Positions 6,355 through 12,890 are shown, counted from the stretch's first letter. The stretch: DNA of 14,203 nucleotides from Mollicutes bacterium (GCA_003551405.1 PUMO01000205.1:1-14203); one strand, 5' to 3'. Numbers and translations are program-made. Notes: generated by a model from the sequence alone, not told the origin.

Positions 6355-8337
6355 GGGGCGTCCCTCCTGTTTTGATTCTTCCAATATTCTAACAAGTTCG
6401 TTTTTCACGGTTTCCATGTCTGTATCATATAATTGAGCACCGGCATTGTTCAAGTGTCCGCCGCCACCAAATTCTTCCATGACGACTTGAACGTTGTAAC
6501 CTTCAAGTGATCTTGCGGAAATGCCGATCGCTTCCTCTTCAATTTTTCCAAGCGCAAACGCTGCGACGACGTGGTCAATTTCAAGCAAATCATCCGCAAC
6601 TTTAGCGAGTAACCGTCTATCGGGTTCAATGTCATCGGGAACCTCAACAAGCGCAAACCGCTTATTGACAACTTCTGCGCGTCGCAACAGTTCACTTTTG
6701 ATTTGGATTTCTTTTAAGGATTCACGCAACAAATTCTTAACTTTGAATGTATCGGCGCCGTATTTACGTAAGATTGCGGCCGCTTCAAACGTTCGTGACC
6801 CTGTTCGGTACATGAAGTTGTTGGTATCCACAATCATGCCTGAGAGCATGACTGTCGCTTCAAACGGTGAAATGTCCACATCTCTTGGAAACACATTGAG
6901 CATTTCCACAACTAGCTCACTTGAAGAGGATGCATAGGGTTCAATATACGACACTTCCGTGTTTTCAATCGCATCCGATAGTTTTCGGTGATGGTCAATG
7001 ATTGCATTATGTCTGGAGCGATAATATAGCTTTTCGTTGATGAGTTGGCCTATGGAATGGTGGTCAACCAAGACAAGCAATGAATCAAGGCCTTGAATCT
7101 GTAATGCCTTATCAGGGGTAATGAAATAATCAAGCAATGCAAGATATTCATATTCCATGAGTGTCATAATTTTATTGACTGTTTTATCAAGCGTTTCCCA
7201 ATCAATAACAATGTAGGCTTCCGCTTTTGAAGCAAGGGCCATGTTTAAAACACCAATGGCCGCACCCAGGGCATCATTATCAGGATAATTGTGTGGCATG
7301 ATGAATACACGCGACGATTCATTAAAAAGCATATCAAGCTTCTTAGCGTGAATGCGCGAAGAAATTCGAGTGCGTTTTTCCTGGGTATTGGTATTTCCGC
7401 CAAAATATTTGAACTCTTCACCCTTGATGTTGATAACGATTTGGTCCCCACCTCGTGAAAGCGCTAGGTCAAGCGCCTCCTCAGCGATATCCGTCAGATT
7501 TGAAAGGGGGATGTTTGCACAAGCAAATCCACCAGATAATGTGACAATCATATCGTTTTCTTTGGAAATATGGGCAATGGTATTAAGGACGCTAAACTCA
7601 TCATCAATGATGGCATCAAGGTCTCTGCGGTACATAAATATATATAGTTTAGAATTTGTAATGGGCACAAGATGAAAATCAAACTGATCGGCCCAATCAT
7701 CTAAAGCCCCAAGATATTTCCCCAAAATCTCATTGCGTTCCTGAACATCGAGCACACTCACAGCGTCATCCAAATTGTCGAGATGAAGGACACCAATGAC
7801 AGCGGTATGTTCGCTAAAATCCTTGCGTAATTTTTCACGGTCTGACACTTTATAAAAATACATAAGGTTTTCTTCACGGTGATAGTGTACTTCATAAAAT
7901 TCACCATATATTTTAAACACGCGCGGACCGTTTAGTTGTTGGTTAATAATCGCTTCATAAAGCGGAGGGTAAAGAATCTTGAATGCTTTTTTATCAAGTG
8001 TGTTTGAAAAAATGTCTTGCGCAGTCGTATTGGCGAATTGCACGATATATTCCTCATCGAGCATGACAATGCCGATGGGCATGTCATCAACAACTCTCTC
8101 TTCAATGGTACGCTTACGGTGCAATAATTTCTCTTTACTTTTTAGCGATTCTCTTAATTGTTTTAACGCGATGCTGCGTTTGGCATCAAACATCATAGAG
8201 AGTAACAGGTTTAAACCCATAATGAGTAAAACCAATAAAGCAATGGCATATGGACTCAAATCCGCAAAAAAAGCCGCAATCGCGACAATGAGTGCGACAA
8301 CGAGACCGCCAATGATGATTTTGTGAGATAGCTGCAT
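5911..8337 (-). CDS. gdpP-rplI: Fused c-di-AMP phosphodiesterase GdpP and ribosomal protein L9
   Basis: One open frame of 808 codons joins two proteins normally encoded separately. Residues 1-661 are GdpP (YybT), which hydrolyses the messenger c-di-AMP. They comprise two membrane helices (about 7-25 and 29-50), a PAS-like region (about 80-165), a degenerate GGDEF domain (about 175-312, no intact GGDEF signature) and a DHH-DHHA1 phosphodiesterase. The latter shows HNYPDNDALG at 349-358, VDHH at 424-427, IDHH at 447-450 and GGGGH at 624-628. Residues 662-808 are a complete L9 starting MKVILQKDIKGKGKKGE. There is no stop or frameshift between them, but AGGAGGG lies 7 bases before the L9 ATG, so free L9 can probably also be made. 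Start ATG at 8337 follows GGGGGTGA. Similar fused annotations exist, from memory, in Mollicutes relatives. Confidence 0.93.
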   Translation of the reverse strand: MQLSHKIIIGGLVVALIVAIAAFFADLSPYAIALLVLLIMGLNLLLSMMFDAKRSIALKQLRESLKSKEKLLHRKRTIEERVVDDMPIGIVMLDEEYIVQFANTTAQDIFSNTLDKKAFKILYPPLYEAIINQQLNGPRVFKIYGEFYEVHYHREENLMYFYKVSDREKLRKDFSEHTAVIGVLHLDNLDDAVSVLDVQERNEILGKYLGALDDWADQFDFHLVPITNSKLYIFMYRRDLDAIIDDEFSVLNTIAHISKENDMIVTLSGGFACANIPLSNLTDIAEEALDLALSRGGDQIVINIKGEEFKYFGGNTNTQEKRTRISSRIHAKKLDMLFNESSRVFIMPHNYPDNDALGAAIGVLNMALASKAEAYIVIDWETLDKTVNKIMTLMEYEYLALLDYFITPDKALQIQGLDSLLVLVDHHSIGQLINEKLYYRSRHNAIIDHHRKLSDAIENTEVSYIEPYASSSSELVVEMLNVFPRDVDISPFEATVMLSGMIVDTNNFMYRTGSRTFEAAAILRKYGADTFKVKNLLRESLKEIQIKSELLRRAEVVNKRFALVEVPDDIEPDRRLLAKVADDLLEIDHVVAAFALGKIEEEAIGISARSLEGYNVQVVMEEFGGGGHLNNAGAQLYDTDMETVKNELVRILEESKQEGRPMKVILQKDIKGKGKKGEVIEVAAGYGNYLLTSKQAIEATPENLQIIEDEKEKQKEKAREELEEAKALKKRIDYRAVKVYVKLGKQGKPFGKINTKQIAEAFEEQHGIKIDKRKIEIDNPITTLGTHEINVKLHKDVTATFELLVLEQ
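6362..6368 (-). promoter_or_regulatory. Internal ribosome binding site for L9 inside the fused frame
   Basis: The minus strand reads AGGAGGG, 7 bases before the L9 ATG at 6354-6352. These bases are also translated as part of Gln657-Glu658-Gly659 of the fusion. The match and spacing are near ideal, so internal initiation is likely. It also decides where L9 begins. Confidence 0.8.
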
Positions 8338-8366
8338 GGTTTCACCCCCGCTTTTACTGTGAGAAC

Positions 8367-8375
8367 ATTATACCA
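8367..8375 (-). promoter_or_regulatory. Candidate extended -10 promoter of gdpP-rplI-dnaB
   Basis: The minus strand has TGGTATAAT, an extended -10 element with a perfect TATAAT (8367-8372). The -35 region at the usual distance is only T-rich (TTTTTA), so the promoter would lean on the TG extension. Transcription would start near 8360, about 23 bases before the gdpP ATG. Confidence 0.6.
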
Positions 8376-8417
8376 CAACTGTCATGCGTTAAAAAGATAT
8401 TGAGGCGCACAGAAATC

Positions 8418-8446
8418 TTGACAAGCAATTATTTTAGCACTATAAT
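8418..8446 (+). promoter_or_regulatory. Perfect consensus promoter of the queuosine-precursor transporter
   Basis: TTGACA (8418-8423) and TATAAT (8441-8446) are separated by exactly 17 bases. Transcription would begin near 8453, immediately before the candidate preQ1 riboswitch. It diverges from the gdpP promoter within the 170-base intergenic space. Confidence 0.88.
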
Positions 8447-8456
8447 ACGCTTCTGT

Positions 8457-8497
8457 ACGCAGTTCGAAACCATCCTGCGATATCAAAACTAGGAGGC
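8457..8497 (+). ncRNA. Candidate preQ1-I riboswitch controlling the transporter
   Basis: The leader has a 5-base-pair stem, CGCAG (8458-8462) with CTGCG (8475-8479), closing a 12-base loop that begins TTCG and contains AACC. An A-rich tail follows, ending in CAAAACTAGG. This matches the compact preQ1-I layout known from Bacillus and Thermoanaerobacter: a GC-rich stem, a loop with UUC or UCG and ACC, and a tail resembling AAAACUAGG that folds back into an H-type pseudoknot. The tail runs directly into the AGGAGG ribosome binding site (8491-8496). Binding of preQ1, a queuosine precursor, would therefore hide the site and lower translation. The adjacent gene belongs to a queuosine-precursor transporter family, independently supporting the call. 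The pseudoknot pairs (perhaps loop CC 8470-8471 with GG 8492-8493) were not computed. Confidence 0.78.
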
Positions 8498-8507
8498 ATT
8501 ATTTTTT

Positions 8508-9188
8508 ATGAATGAATTAATTTGGTTACTTTTTGCGTTACTCAATTTTGGCATGATCGTTGTTGTCTATAAATTGTTTGGACGTATTGGTCTTTTCGGT
8601 TGGATTGCCATGGGCACCGTGCTTGCCAATATACAGGTTACTAAAACCATTGACCTGTTCGGTTTGGAAGCAACGCTTGGCAACATCATGTATGGTACAT
8701 TATTTTTGGTCACCGATACACTAAATGAAAAATACGGATTAAAAGATGCAAAAAAGGCGATCTATATCGGCTTTAGCGCACTGATTGGCATGGTCATTAT
8801 CATGCAGGTCGCTTTGATGTTTGAACCTGCAAGCAGTGACTTTGCGCATGATTCACTCGCAACCATATTTGACATCATGCCGCGCATCGCATTAGGAAGC
8901 ATTATAGCTTACATCGTATCACAACTGCTCGATGTGCATCTCTTTCAGCGCATCAAGCGTATCTATAGTTCAAACAGAACCCTGTATGTGAGAAACATTG
9001 GAAGCACCCTTGTCTCACAGCTTGTCTATACAGCAATCTTTGTGCCCATCGCATTTGTTGGCACCCACGAACCAGAAGTGGTATGGTCGATATTTATTAC
9101 GACTTACTTCATCAAATTGTTGGTCGCACTGCTCGACACACCGTTTGTATATCTTATGAAACATATTAACCCAATCGATCAAGATTAA
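8508..9188 (+). CDS. yhhQ: Queuosine-precursor transporter, YhhQ/COG1738 family
   Basis: A 226-residue integral membrane protein, the only plus-strand gene here. It likely brings a 7-deazaguanine precursor such as preQ0, preQ1 or queuine into the cell for the queuosine modification of tRNA anticodons. Family marks are FLVTDTLNEKYG (about residues 66-77), SQLLDVHLFQRIK in the middle and RNIGSTLVSQL further on. About six hydrophobic segments span the length, which is normal. The ATG at 8508 follows AGGAGG with a somewhat long 11-base gap. The preceding perfect promoter and candidate preQ1-I riboswitch point to repression when preQ1 is plentiful. It ends in TAA, directly before a terminator. The family is secure; exactly which precursor it carries is not visible. 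Confidence 0.92.
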   Translation: MNELIWLLFALLNFGMIVVVYKLFGRIGLFGWIAMGTVLANIQVTKTIDLFGLEATLGNIMYGTLFLVTDTLNEKYGLKDAKKAIYIGFSALIGMVIIMQVALMFEPASSDFAHDSLATIFDIMPRIALGSIIAYIVSQLLDVHLFQRIKRIYSSNRTLYVRNIGSTLVSQLVYTAIFVPIAFVGTHEPEVVWSIFITTYFIKLLVALLDTPFVYLMKHINPIDQD

Positions 9189-9212
9189 CCGTCATTATTG
9201 GCGGTTTTTTTA
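9187..9212 (+). terminator. Rho-independent terminator of the transporter gene
   Basis: An 8-base-pair stem with one G-T wobble, AACCGTCA (9187-9194) with TGGCGGTT (9199-9206), has loop TTAT and runs into a T-tract. It begins within the yhhQ stop codon. Confidence 0.88.
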
Positions 9213-9220
9213 TTTGATAT

Positions 9221-9248
9221 AAAAAAATACGCAGAAAATCTGCGTATT
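9221..9248 (-). terminator. Rho-independent terminator of rpsF-ssb-rpsR
   Basis: A perfect 10-base-pair stem, AATACGCAGA (9226-9235) with TCTGCGTATT (9239-9248), has a 3-base loop and is followed on the minus strand by a run of seven T. It lies five bases after the rpsR stop and faces the transporter terminator, so convergent transcripts are separated by two distinct hairpins. Confidence 0.9.
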
Positions 9249-9253
9249 GATTA

Positions 9254-9484
9254 TTAATCTTTTACGAAAGGCAGTAATGCCATGTGACGCGCACGTTTAA
9301 TTGCAACGCTTAATTCTTTTTGGTATCCGGCTTTGGTGCCCGTAACACGTTTGGGAAGAATTTTGCCACGATCAGAAATAAAACGTTTGAGCAATTCTAC
9401 ATCTTTGAAGTCAATATATTGAATTTTGTTTTCAGTAAAATAACAGGTTTTTTTACGGCGTCTGCGAAAGTTTCCTCTAGCCAT
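9254..9484 (-). CDS. rpsR: 30S ribosomal protein S18
   Basis: Small-subunit protein that pairs with S6 on the platform of the 30S subunit. The 76-residue length is standard. The basic N-terminus MARGNFRRRRKKTCYF, the YIDFKDVELLKRFISDRGKILP core and RVTGTKAGYQKELSVAIKRARHMALLPF are family hallmarks. Only one cysteine is present, so this is not the zinc-binding multi-cysteine form. AAGGAGG lies about 7 bases before the ATG at 9484. It is the last gene of rpsF-ssb-rpsR, 15 bases after ssb. Confidence 0.98.
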   Translation of the reverse strand: MARGNFRRRRKKTCYFTENKIQYIDFKDVELLKRFISDRGKILPKRVTGTKAGYQKELSVAIKRARHMALLPFVKD

Positions 9485-9499
9485 ATTGGTTCCTCCTTT

Positions 9500-9997
9500 T
9501 TAAAATGGTAAATCGTCTTCAGCGATATCAATGTCTTTAAGATCATCGCTTGAATTGTTGTTTGTATCGTTTTTAGGTTCTTGATTGTTGTTGTAAGAAT
9601 TGTTGTTATAATTCGAATGATTGCTTGAGCCTTGATAAGAAGTATTTTGTTGGTAGCCTGATGAGGCACCTTGTTGATTTTTAGGCTCCAAGAATTGAAC
9701 AGAATCTGCAACAATTTCGGTGACAAAACGACGGTTGCCGTTTTGATCATCGAATGAACGGCTTTGAATACGCCCTTCAATGCCCACAAGTGAACCCTTT
9801 CCAACATATTGTGCAACATTTTCTGCTTGGCGGCGCCATACAACACAGTTTATAAAATCAGCTTCTTGTTCGCCACGCTGATTTTTAAAGGTTCGGTTCA
9901 CCGCAACAGTAAAACTTGTTACTGGAATATCGCTTTGGGTACGGCGAAGTTCAGGGTCTTTGGTAAGACGCCCTACAAGTATCGCTCGGTTTATCAT
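9500..9997 (-). CDS. ssb: Single-stranded DNA-binding protein
   Basis: Coats single-stranded DNA at forks and repair sites as a tetramer and recruits partner enzymes. Residues 1-105 form the OB-fold (MINRAILVGRLTKDPELR at the start; VNRTFKNQRGEQEADFINCVVW; GSLVGIEGRIQSR). A low-complexity linker rich in Asn, Gln, Ser and Tyr follows (about 106-150). The acidic tip IAEDDLPF at 158-165 is the known docking peptide for partner proteins. Total 165 residues, normal. GAGGTG precedes the ATG at 9997, 15 bases after rpsF. Its place between rpsF and rpsR is conserved in Firmicutes. Confidence 0.98.
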   Translation of the reverse strand: MINRAILVGRLTKDPELRRTQSDIPVTSFTVAVNRTFKNQRGEQEADFINCVVWRRQAENVAQYVGKGSLVGIEGRIQSRSFDDQNGNRRFVTEIVADSVQFLEPKNQQGASSGYQQNTSYQGSSNHSNYNNNSYNNNQEPKNDTNNNSSDDLKDIDIAEDDLPF

Positions 9998-10012
9998 AAT
10001 ACACCTCTTTAA

Positions 10013-10300
10013 TTAGCGAACGTCTTTGATCATGATGTCACGGATGACATCTTCTTGAAGACGAAGAATACGTTCATATTCTTGACGTGCTTCTTGCGTT
10101 GCATTGACATTCATCACAACATAGTAACCTTTTGTGTGATCTTCAATTTCATACGCAAGTTCACGCATGCCCCATTCGTCCTTATTAATAATTTCAGCAT
10201 TGTTTTTTGTTAAGGCGTTTTCGAGTTTGTCCATAATTTGTTTGCGGCCTTCTTCATCAACGCTTGGACGAATAATGTACATGATTTCGTATTTAGTCAT
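10013..10300 (-). CDS. rpsF: 30S ribosomal protein S6
   Basis: Binds 16S rRNA together with S18. The 95-residue protein has the typical start MTKYEIMYIIRPSVDEE, central WGMRELAYEIEDHTKGYYVVMN and C-terminal half ending RDIMIKDVR, without a long acidic tail. AAGGAGG lies 7 bases before the ATG at 10300. First gene of rpsF-ssb-rpsR, with its own promoter and a structured leader that may mediate feedback by the S6-S18 complex. Confidence 0.98.
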   Translation of the reverse strand: MTKYEIMYIIRPSVDEEGRKQIMDKLENALTKNNAEIINKDEWGMRELAYEIEDHTKGYYVVMNVNATQEARQEYERILRLQEDVIRDIMIKDVR

Positions 10301-10317
10301 AGTTAAACCTCCTTTTG

Positions 10318-10360
10318 GTCTAAGGCTGCTTAAGCAGCAAGGATAGTGAGTCTTCTCACG
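10318..10360 (-). promoter_or_regulatory. Structured rpsF leader, candidate autoregulatory element
   Basis: Between the promoter and ribosome binding site the transcript can form two hairpins. One is GTGAG-AAGA-CTCAC (10346-10359). The other is GCTGC-TTAA-GCAGC (10325-10338), a perfect 14-base palindrome. In many bacteria rpsF leaders bind the S6-S18 complex for feedback control. I could not match the conserved CCG-containing core of that motif here, so only the hairpins are observed and the regulatory role is inference. Confidence 0.35.
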
Positions 10361-10367
10361 ATATTAG

Positions 10368-10396
10368 ATTATATCACAGCGCGTAAGGCTTGTAAA
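10368..10396 (-). promoter_or_regulatory. Promoter of rpsF-ssb-rpsR
   Basis: On the minus strand TTTACA (10391-10396) and TATAAT (10368-10373) are 17 bases apart, and the -10 carries a TG extension (TGATATAAT). Transcription would start near 10361, giving a leader of about 60 bases. The hydrolase gene ends only seven bases before the -35 box and no terminator lies between, so readthrough from cinA may also feed this operon. Confidence 0.82.
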
Positions 10397-10402
10397 TAAA
10401 AA

Positions 10403-11128
10403 TCATTGGTTTTGGAGGTGCTTCACCGCACGATCAACCATTGCCTGATTGATTTTGTGTTCTGTATCAAAAAGCTCAAATATCATATTAGTGGCCGGGT
10501 TGTTTTCTTTGAAGCGTTTCGTATGTTCATATGAAATGACCTCATCAAATTTTCCATTGAAAGCGATGATACGCTTAGCGGTAATCTCTTCACTCGAAAG
10601 TGCGGGGTCCATCGCTTGAATTTTGAGTTTCTTATCTTTTGCTTCATCGGGGTACTCTTTAGCAACTTCCTCAAGCAGTCCTGCATGGCAGGATGCAGAA
10701 AAATCCGGACTTGAAATAAGCGCCACCACCGTATCGAGATGGGTCGTTTGCATGGAAAGATAATATGCCACATAACCGCCCATGGAAATGCCAAGGACAT
10801 CAAAGGTTTAAAACGTATCAGCGTATTTATCTTCATACAACGATAAAAGATCACGGGTCGTTTCTGAAACGACATCAAATAGATAAAACCGGGCCCATGG
10901 TCGGTCCCTGTTGGAAAAAGGTGCTTCACCTCGTTCACCATGACGCGAAGCATCGATGGCAACAACGTGATAGCCTGCACGCAGTAGCGCTTTACCGACG
11001 AGCATCATCCCCTTATCTTTATCACCGAATATGCCATGATTGACAAATATCAGCCGTTTGGCTTCATCAGAAGAATATTCCAAAACCGGAATGCCCTTGT
11101 GTGTATAACGAAAAATATTAGTCTTCAT
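10403..11128 (-). pseudogene. Alpha/beta hydrolase interrupted by one in-frame TAA
   Basis: Two reading-frame halves in the same frame together make one ordinary serine hydrolase of about 240 residues. The first 106 codons, from ATG 11128 (AAGGTGG upstream), carry the oxyanion-region HGIFG and the strand-turn DASRHGERGE. Codon 107 is TAA (10808-10810). Directly after it the frame continues TFDVLGISMGGYVAYYL with the nucleophile elbow GISMGG, then the candidate acid NGKFDEVI and histidine DTEHKI, to TGA at 10403. All triad positions lie after the stop, so the translated N-terminal piece cannot be active. An internal ATG at 10783 would begin at the elbow's own MGG and lose the serine. No frameshift or deletion is visible. 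The gene overlaps the cinA end by 11 bases. Substrate unknown. A recent nonsense mutation or a base error explains it best. Confidence 0.85.
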
Positions 11129-12335
11129 GATGTAAAACCACCTTATTGACAAGATAAAGTGCATAAATCGTCGCACGAATTCGAATCATGCTCCGGTCGC
11201 CCGGAAATTGACGTTTATACGTTTTGGTTTTGCCCTCGTGATGCACTGCAAAATAAACCAGTCCGACTGGTTTTTCATCCGTGCCCCCCTCAGGACCTGC
11301 GATGCCTGAAACACTTAAGGAAACATCGGCACCACTTTTTTGATGTAAATGATAAGCCAGGTCATAGACACATTGTTCACTCACAGCACCATATTGGCTT
11401 AATATTTGTTCACTTAGTCCCATTTGACGCACTTTTGCGTCATTACTGTATAGCACATAGGATTCACCGAACACGTTTGAAGCCCCTGGAACATTAACAA
11501 TCCGTGAAGCAATCATGCCACCGGTGATGGATTCAACAAGTGCAATGGTCTTATTTTGATCGCGCAATGTACTAACAACATGTTCTTCAATCGTTTTTTC
11601 ATGCGTTCCAACCACGGCAGTCTTAAATGTTTCTTTAAAATCACGCACAGCTTTATCAAGTGACGACTTGGAGGATGAAGTAAACAAATATTTTATCTCA
11701 CCCGTACCAGCATATGGTGCAATATCAACATCTTCATACCCTTCATAAAACCGTTTCATTTCCCCTTCCAAATCACTCTCACCACGGCCGACCACCAACA
11801 AACCTTTTTGATAATACGTAGCGTCCATGAGCGGCGTCAAATAGCTTTTGAGTGCTGGCAACATGCCTCTAAGTTCATAAGGCGGCCCCGGAAGCAACAC
11901 AATATGTTGGCCATTGACCGGGATAATGGCGCCTGGTGCTGTCCCGCGGTCATTATCAAGTATGTAGGCATTGTCCGGGAAATCAGCCTGTTTTAAATTG
12001 GCATCTTTCATCGGACGTCCAACACGGTTGAAATACGCATTAATTCGCGTGAGTGAGCGTTCATCACGTGAGAGCGTCAAGTCATAGAAACTTGCCACAC
12101 TTTCTTTGGTTGTATCATCCACAGTTGGGCCTAAACCACCCGTAAAAATAATAAGCGGCAGGTCCCTAAGACGCTTGAGGGTGCTATGTATTGCTGTTTC
12201 ACTGTCTTCAATACATGTGGCCTCTTTGACTTTAATGCCAAGAGAAAAAAGTTCTGGCGCAAGCGTTGTTAAATTCGAATTAACGGTTTTGCCCATTAAT
12301 AATTCATTTCCAACAGAAATTATCGCTGCATTCAT
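11118..12335 (-). CDS. cinA: CinA family protein, with C-terminal NMN deamidase (PncC-type) domain
   Basis: Two-domain protein of 405 residues. The N-terminal part (1-about 170) is the molybdopterin-binding-like COG1058 domain, with ISVGNELL at 6-13 and TGGLGPT at 65-71. In related proteins it acts as a pyrophosphatase on damaged nucleotides such as ADP-ribose. The C-terminal part (about 248-400) is the CinA domain with nicotinamide-mononucleotide deamidase activity in the family: VESITGG with Ser269 as likely nucleophile, and SGIAGPEGG at 343-351. Together they suggest NAD salvage or repair. I chose the ATG at 12335 because AGGTGAT lies about 5 bases before it; the frame is open to a GTG at 12344, but that GTG falls within this ribosome binding site. 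Its end overlaps the downstream hydrolase start by 11 bases, implying coupling. Confidence 0.95.
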   Translation of the reverse strand: MNAAIISVGNELLMGKTVNSNLTTLAPELFSLGIKVKEATCIEDSETAIHSTLKRLRDLPLIIFTGGLGPTVDDTTKESVASFYDLTLSRDERSLTRINAYFNRVGRPMKDANLKQADFPDNAYILDNDRGTAPGAIIPVNGQHIVLLPGPPYELRGMLPALKSYLTPLMDATYYQKGLLVVGRGESDLEGEMKRFYEGYEDVDIAPYAGTGEIKYLFTSSSKSSLDKAVRDFKETFKTAVVGTHEKTIEEHVVSTLRDQNKTIALVESITGGMIASRIVNVPGASNVFGESYVLYSNDAKVRQMGLSEQILSQYGAVSEQCVYDLAYHLHQKSGADVSLSVSGIAGPEGGTDEKPVGLVYFAVHHEGKTKTYKRQFPGDRSMIRIRATIYALYLVNKVVLHHED

Positions 12336-12352
12336 AATTATCACCTGAAAAT

Positions 12353-12361
12353 ATTATAGCA
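12353..12361 (-). promoter_or_regulatory. Candidate extended -10 promoter of cinA
   Basis: The minus strand has TGCTATAAT (TATAAT at 12353-12358) without a good -35. A second TATAAT lies 8 bases upstream (12361-12366), also without a clear -35. Both follow the preceding gene's terminator. The first would start transcription near 12346, almost at the ribosome binding site, so the second may be the better-placed one. Confidence 0.5.
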
Positions 12362-12390
12362 TTATATGGCACTTTGTACTAAAAATGCAC

Positions 12391-12415
12391 AAAAAAACGC
12401 CGAATGTTCGGCGTT
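12391..12415 (-). terminator. Rho-independent terminator after the ychF-membrane protein pair
   Basis: An 8-base-pair stem, AACGCCGA (12396-12403) with TCGGCGTT (12408-12415), has a 4-base loop and runs into seven T on the minus strand. The stem begins with the last bases of the TAA stop codon of the membrane-protein gene. Confidence 0.9.
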
Positions 12416-12890
12416 AAATCATTAAGGCTTCCGCAAGCAGTAACATGCCTATTAAAAGTGCCGCAACAGTGAACCCTAAAAAGATAGATAAATTGATGAT
12501 AAAACGAATCTTATAGTTCATATATGCCTGTTGATCGACATCCTTGCGCTTGGCAATCAACGCAAAGAACAAATAAATAATGAATGCAAATAAAAATACA
12601 AAGAATACACCAAGCAAAAACAGATAAATGGTAAACTGAATCACAAATGCCAGGGGGGTCCCATAAAAGGGATTGATGCCCGCAACGGCGTGAATCAGGA
12701 TAATACCAAGCGTAATAATACCTACCAATTTATAGTAAGCGAACAAGCCGCCATCCTTAAACGTTAACATTTTCTTGGGGGTAATGCGTCCGTAGCGGAC
12801 GTATTTATAAAAAATGTCCATGAAAAAGGTAATGAAAAACAGCATGATAATCAGTGATACATATTCTTGAACAATAAATAAGGGATCCAT
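12414..12890 (-). CDS. Small integral membrane protein, unrecognised
   Basis: A 158-residue very hydrophobic protein that I cannot place in a family. Four likely membrane helices are visible: about residues 8-27, 52-70, 82-112 (long, may be one bent helix) and 130-155. Between helices 1 and 2 lies a basic stretch, YVRYGRITPKKMLTFKDGG, and between 3 and 4 another, AKRKDVDQQAYMNYKIR; by the positive-inside rule both probably face the cytoplasm. There is no signal peptide or catalytic motif. The ATG at 12890 follows AGGAGG by 8 bases, and the TAG stop of ychF overlaps that site (TAGGAGG), so it is tightly linked to ychF. It ends at a terminator. The strong ribosome binding site, compact fit and normal composition argue it is a real gene. 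Confidence 0.85.
   Translation of the reverse strand: MDPLFIVQEYVSLIIMLFFITFFMDIFYKYVRYGRITPKKMLTFKDGGLFAYYKLVGIITLGIILIHAVAGINPFYGTPLAFVIQFTIYLFLLGVFFVFLFAFIIYLFFALIAKRKDVDQQAYMNYKIRFIINLSIFLGFTVAALLIGMLLLAEALMI

Noticed and set aside
6521..6937. 138-codon plus-strand open frame opposite gdpP
   Set aside because: It lies wholly antisense to conserved GdpP domains, with Ser/Thr-rich composition typical of a shadow frame and no ribosome binding site.
8457..8497. preQ1-II or another riboswitch class before yhhQ
   Set aside because: The element is too short for preQ1-II, and the stem-loop-tail layout suits preQ1-I only.
9397..9846. 149-codon minus-strand open frame overlapping ssb and rpsR
   Set aside because: It overlaps two certain genes in another frame and its Ile/Thr/Lys-rich composition reflects the Asn-rich ssb linker read out of frame.
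10403..10783. Hydrolase C-terminal half as an independent gene from ATG 10783
   Set aside because: It would begin at the methionine just after the nucleophile serine, so it could not be a working hydrolase, and no convincing ribosome binding site precedes it.
10483..10980. 165-codon minus-strand open frame across the hydrolase stop
   Set aside because: It is a different frame of the hydrolase with no motif; the triad residues and start signals all belong to the interrupted frame, so it does not show a frameshift repair.
11129..11176. Upstream ATG at 11176 extending the hydrolase by 16 residues
   Set aside because: The added residues lie deep inside cinA, have no ribosome binding site and do not resemble a hydrolase start; ATG 11128 has AAGGTGG upstream.
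12336..12344. GTG at 12344 as the cinA start
   Set aside because: The GTG lies within the AGGTGAT ribosome binding site of the ATG at 12335, and CinA proteins begin at the later MNAAIISVGNE-like sequence.
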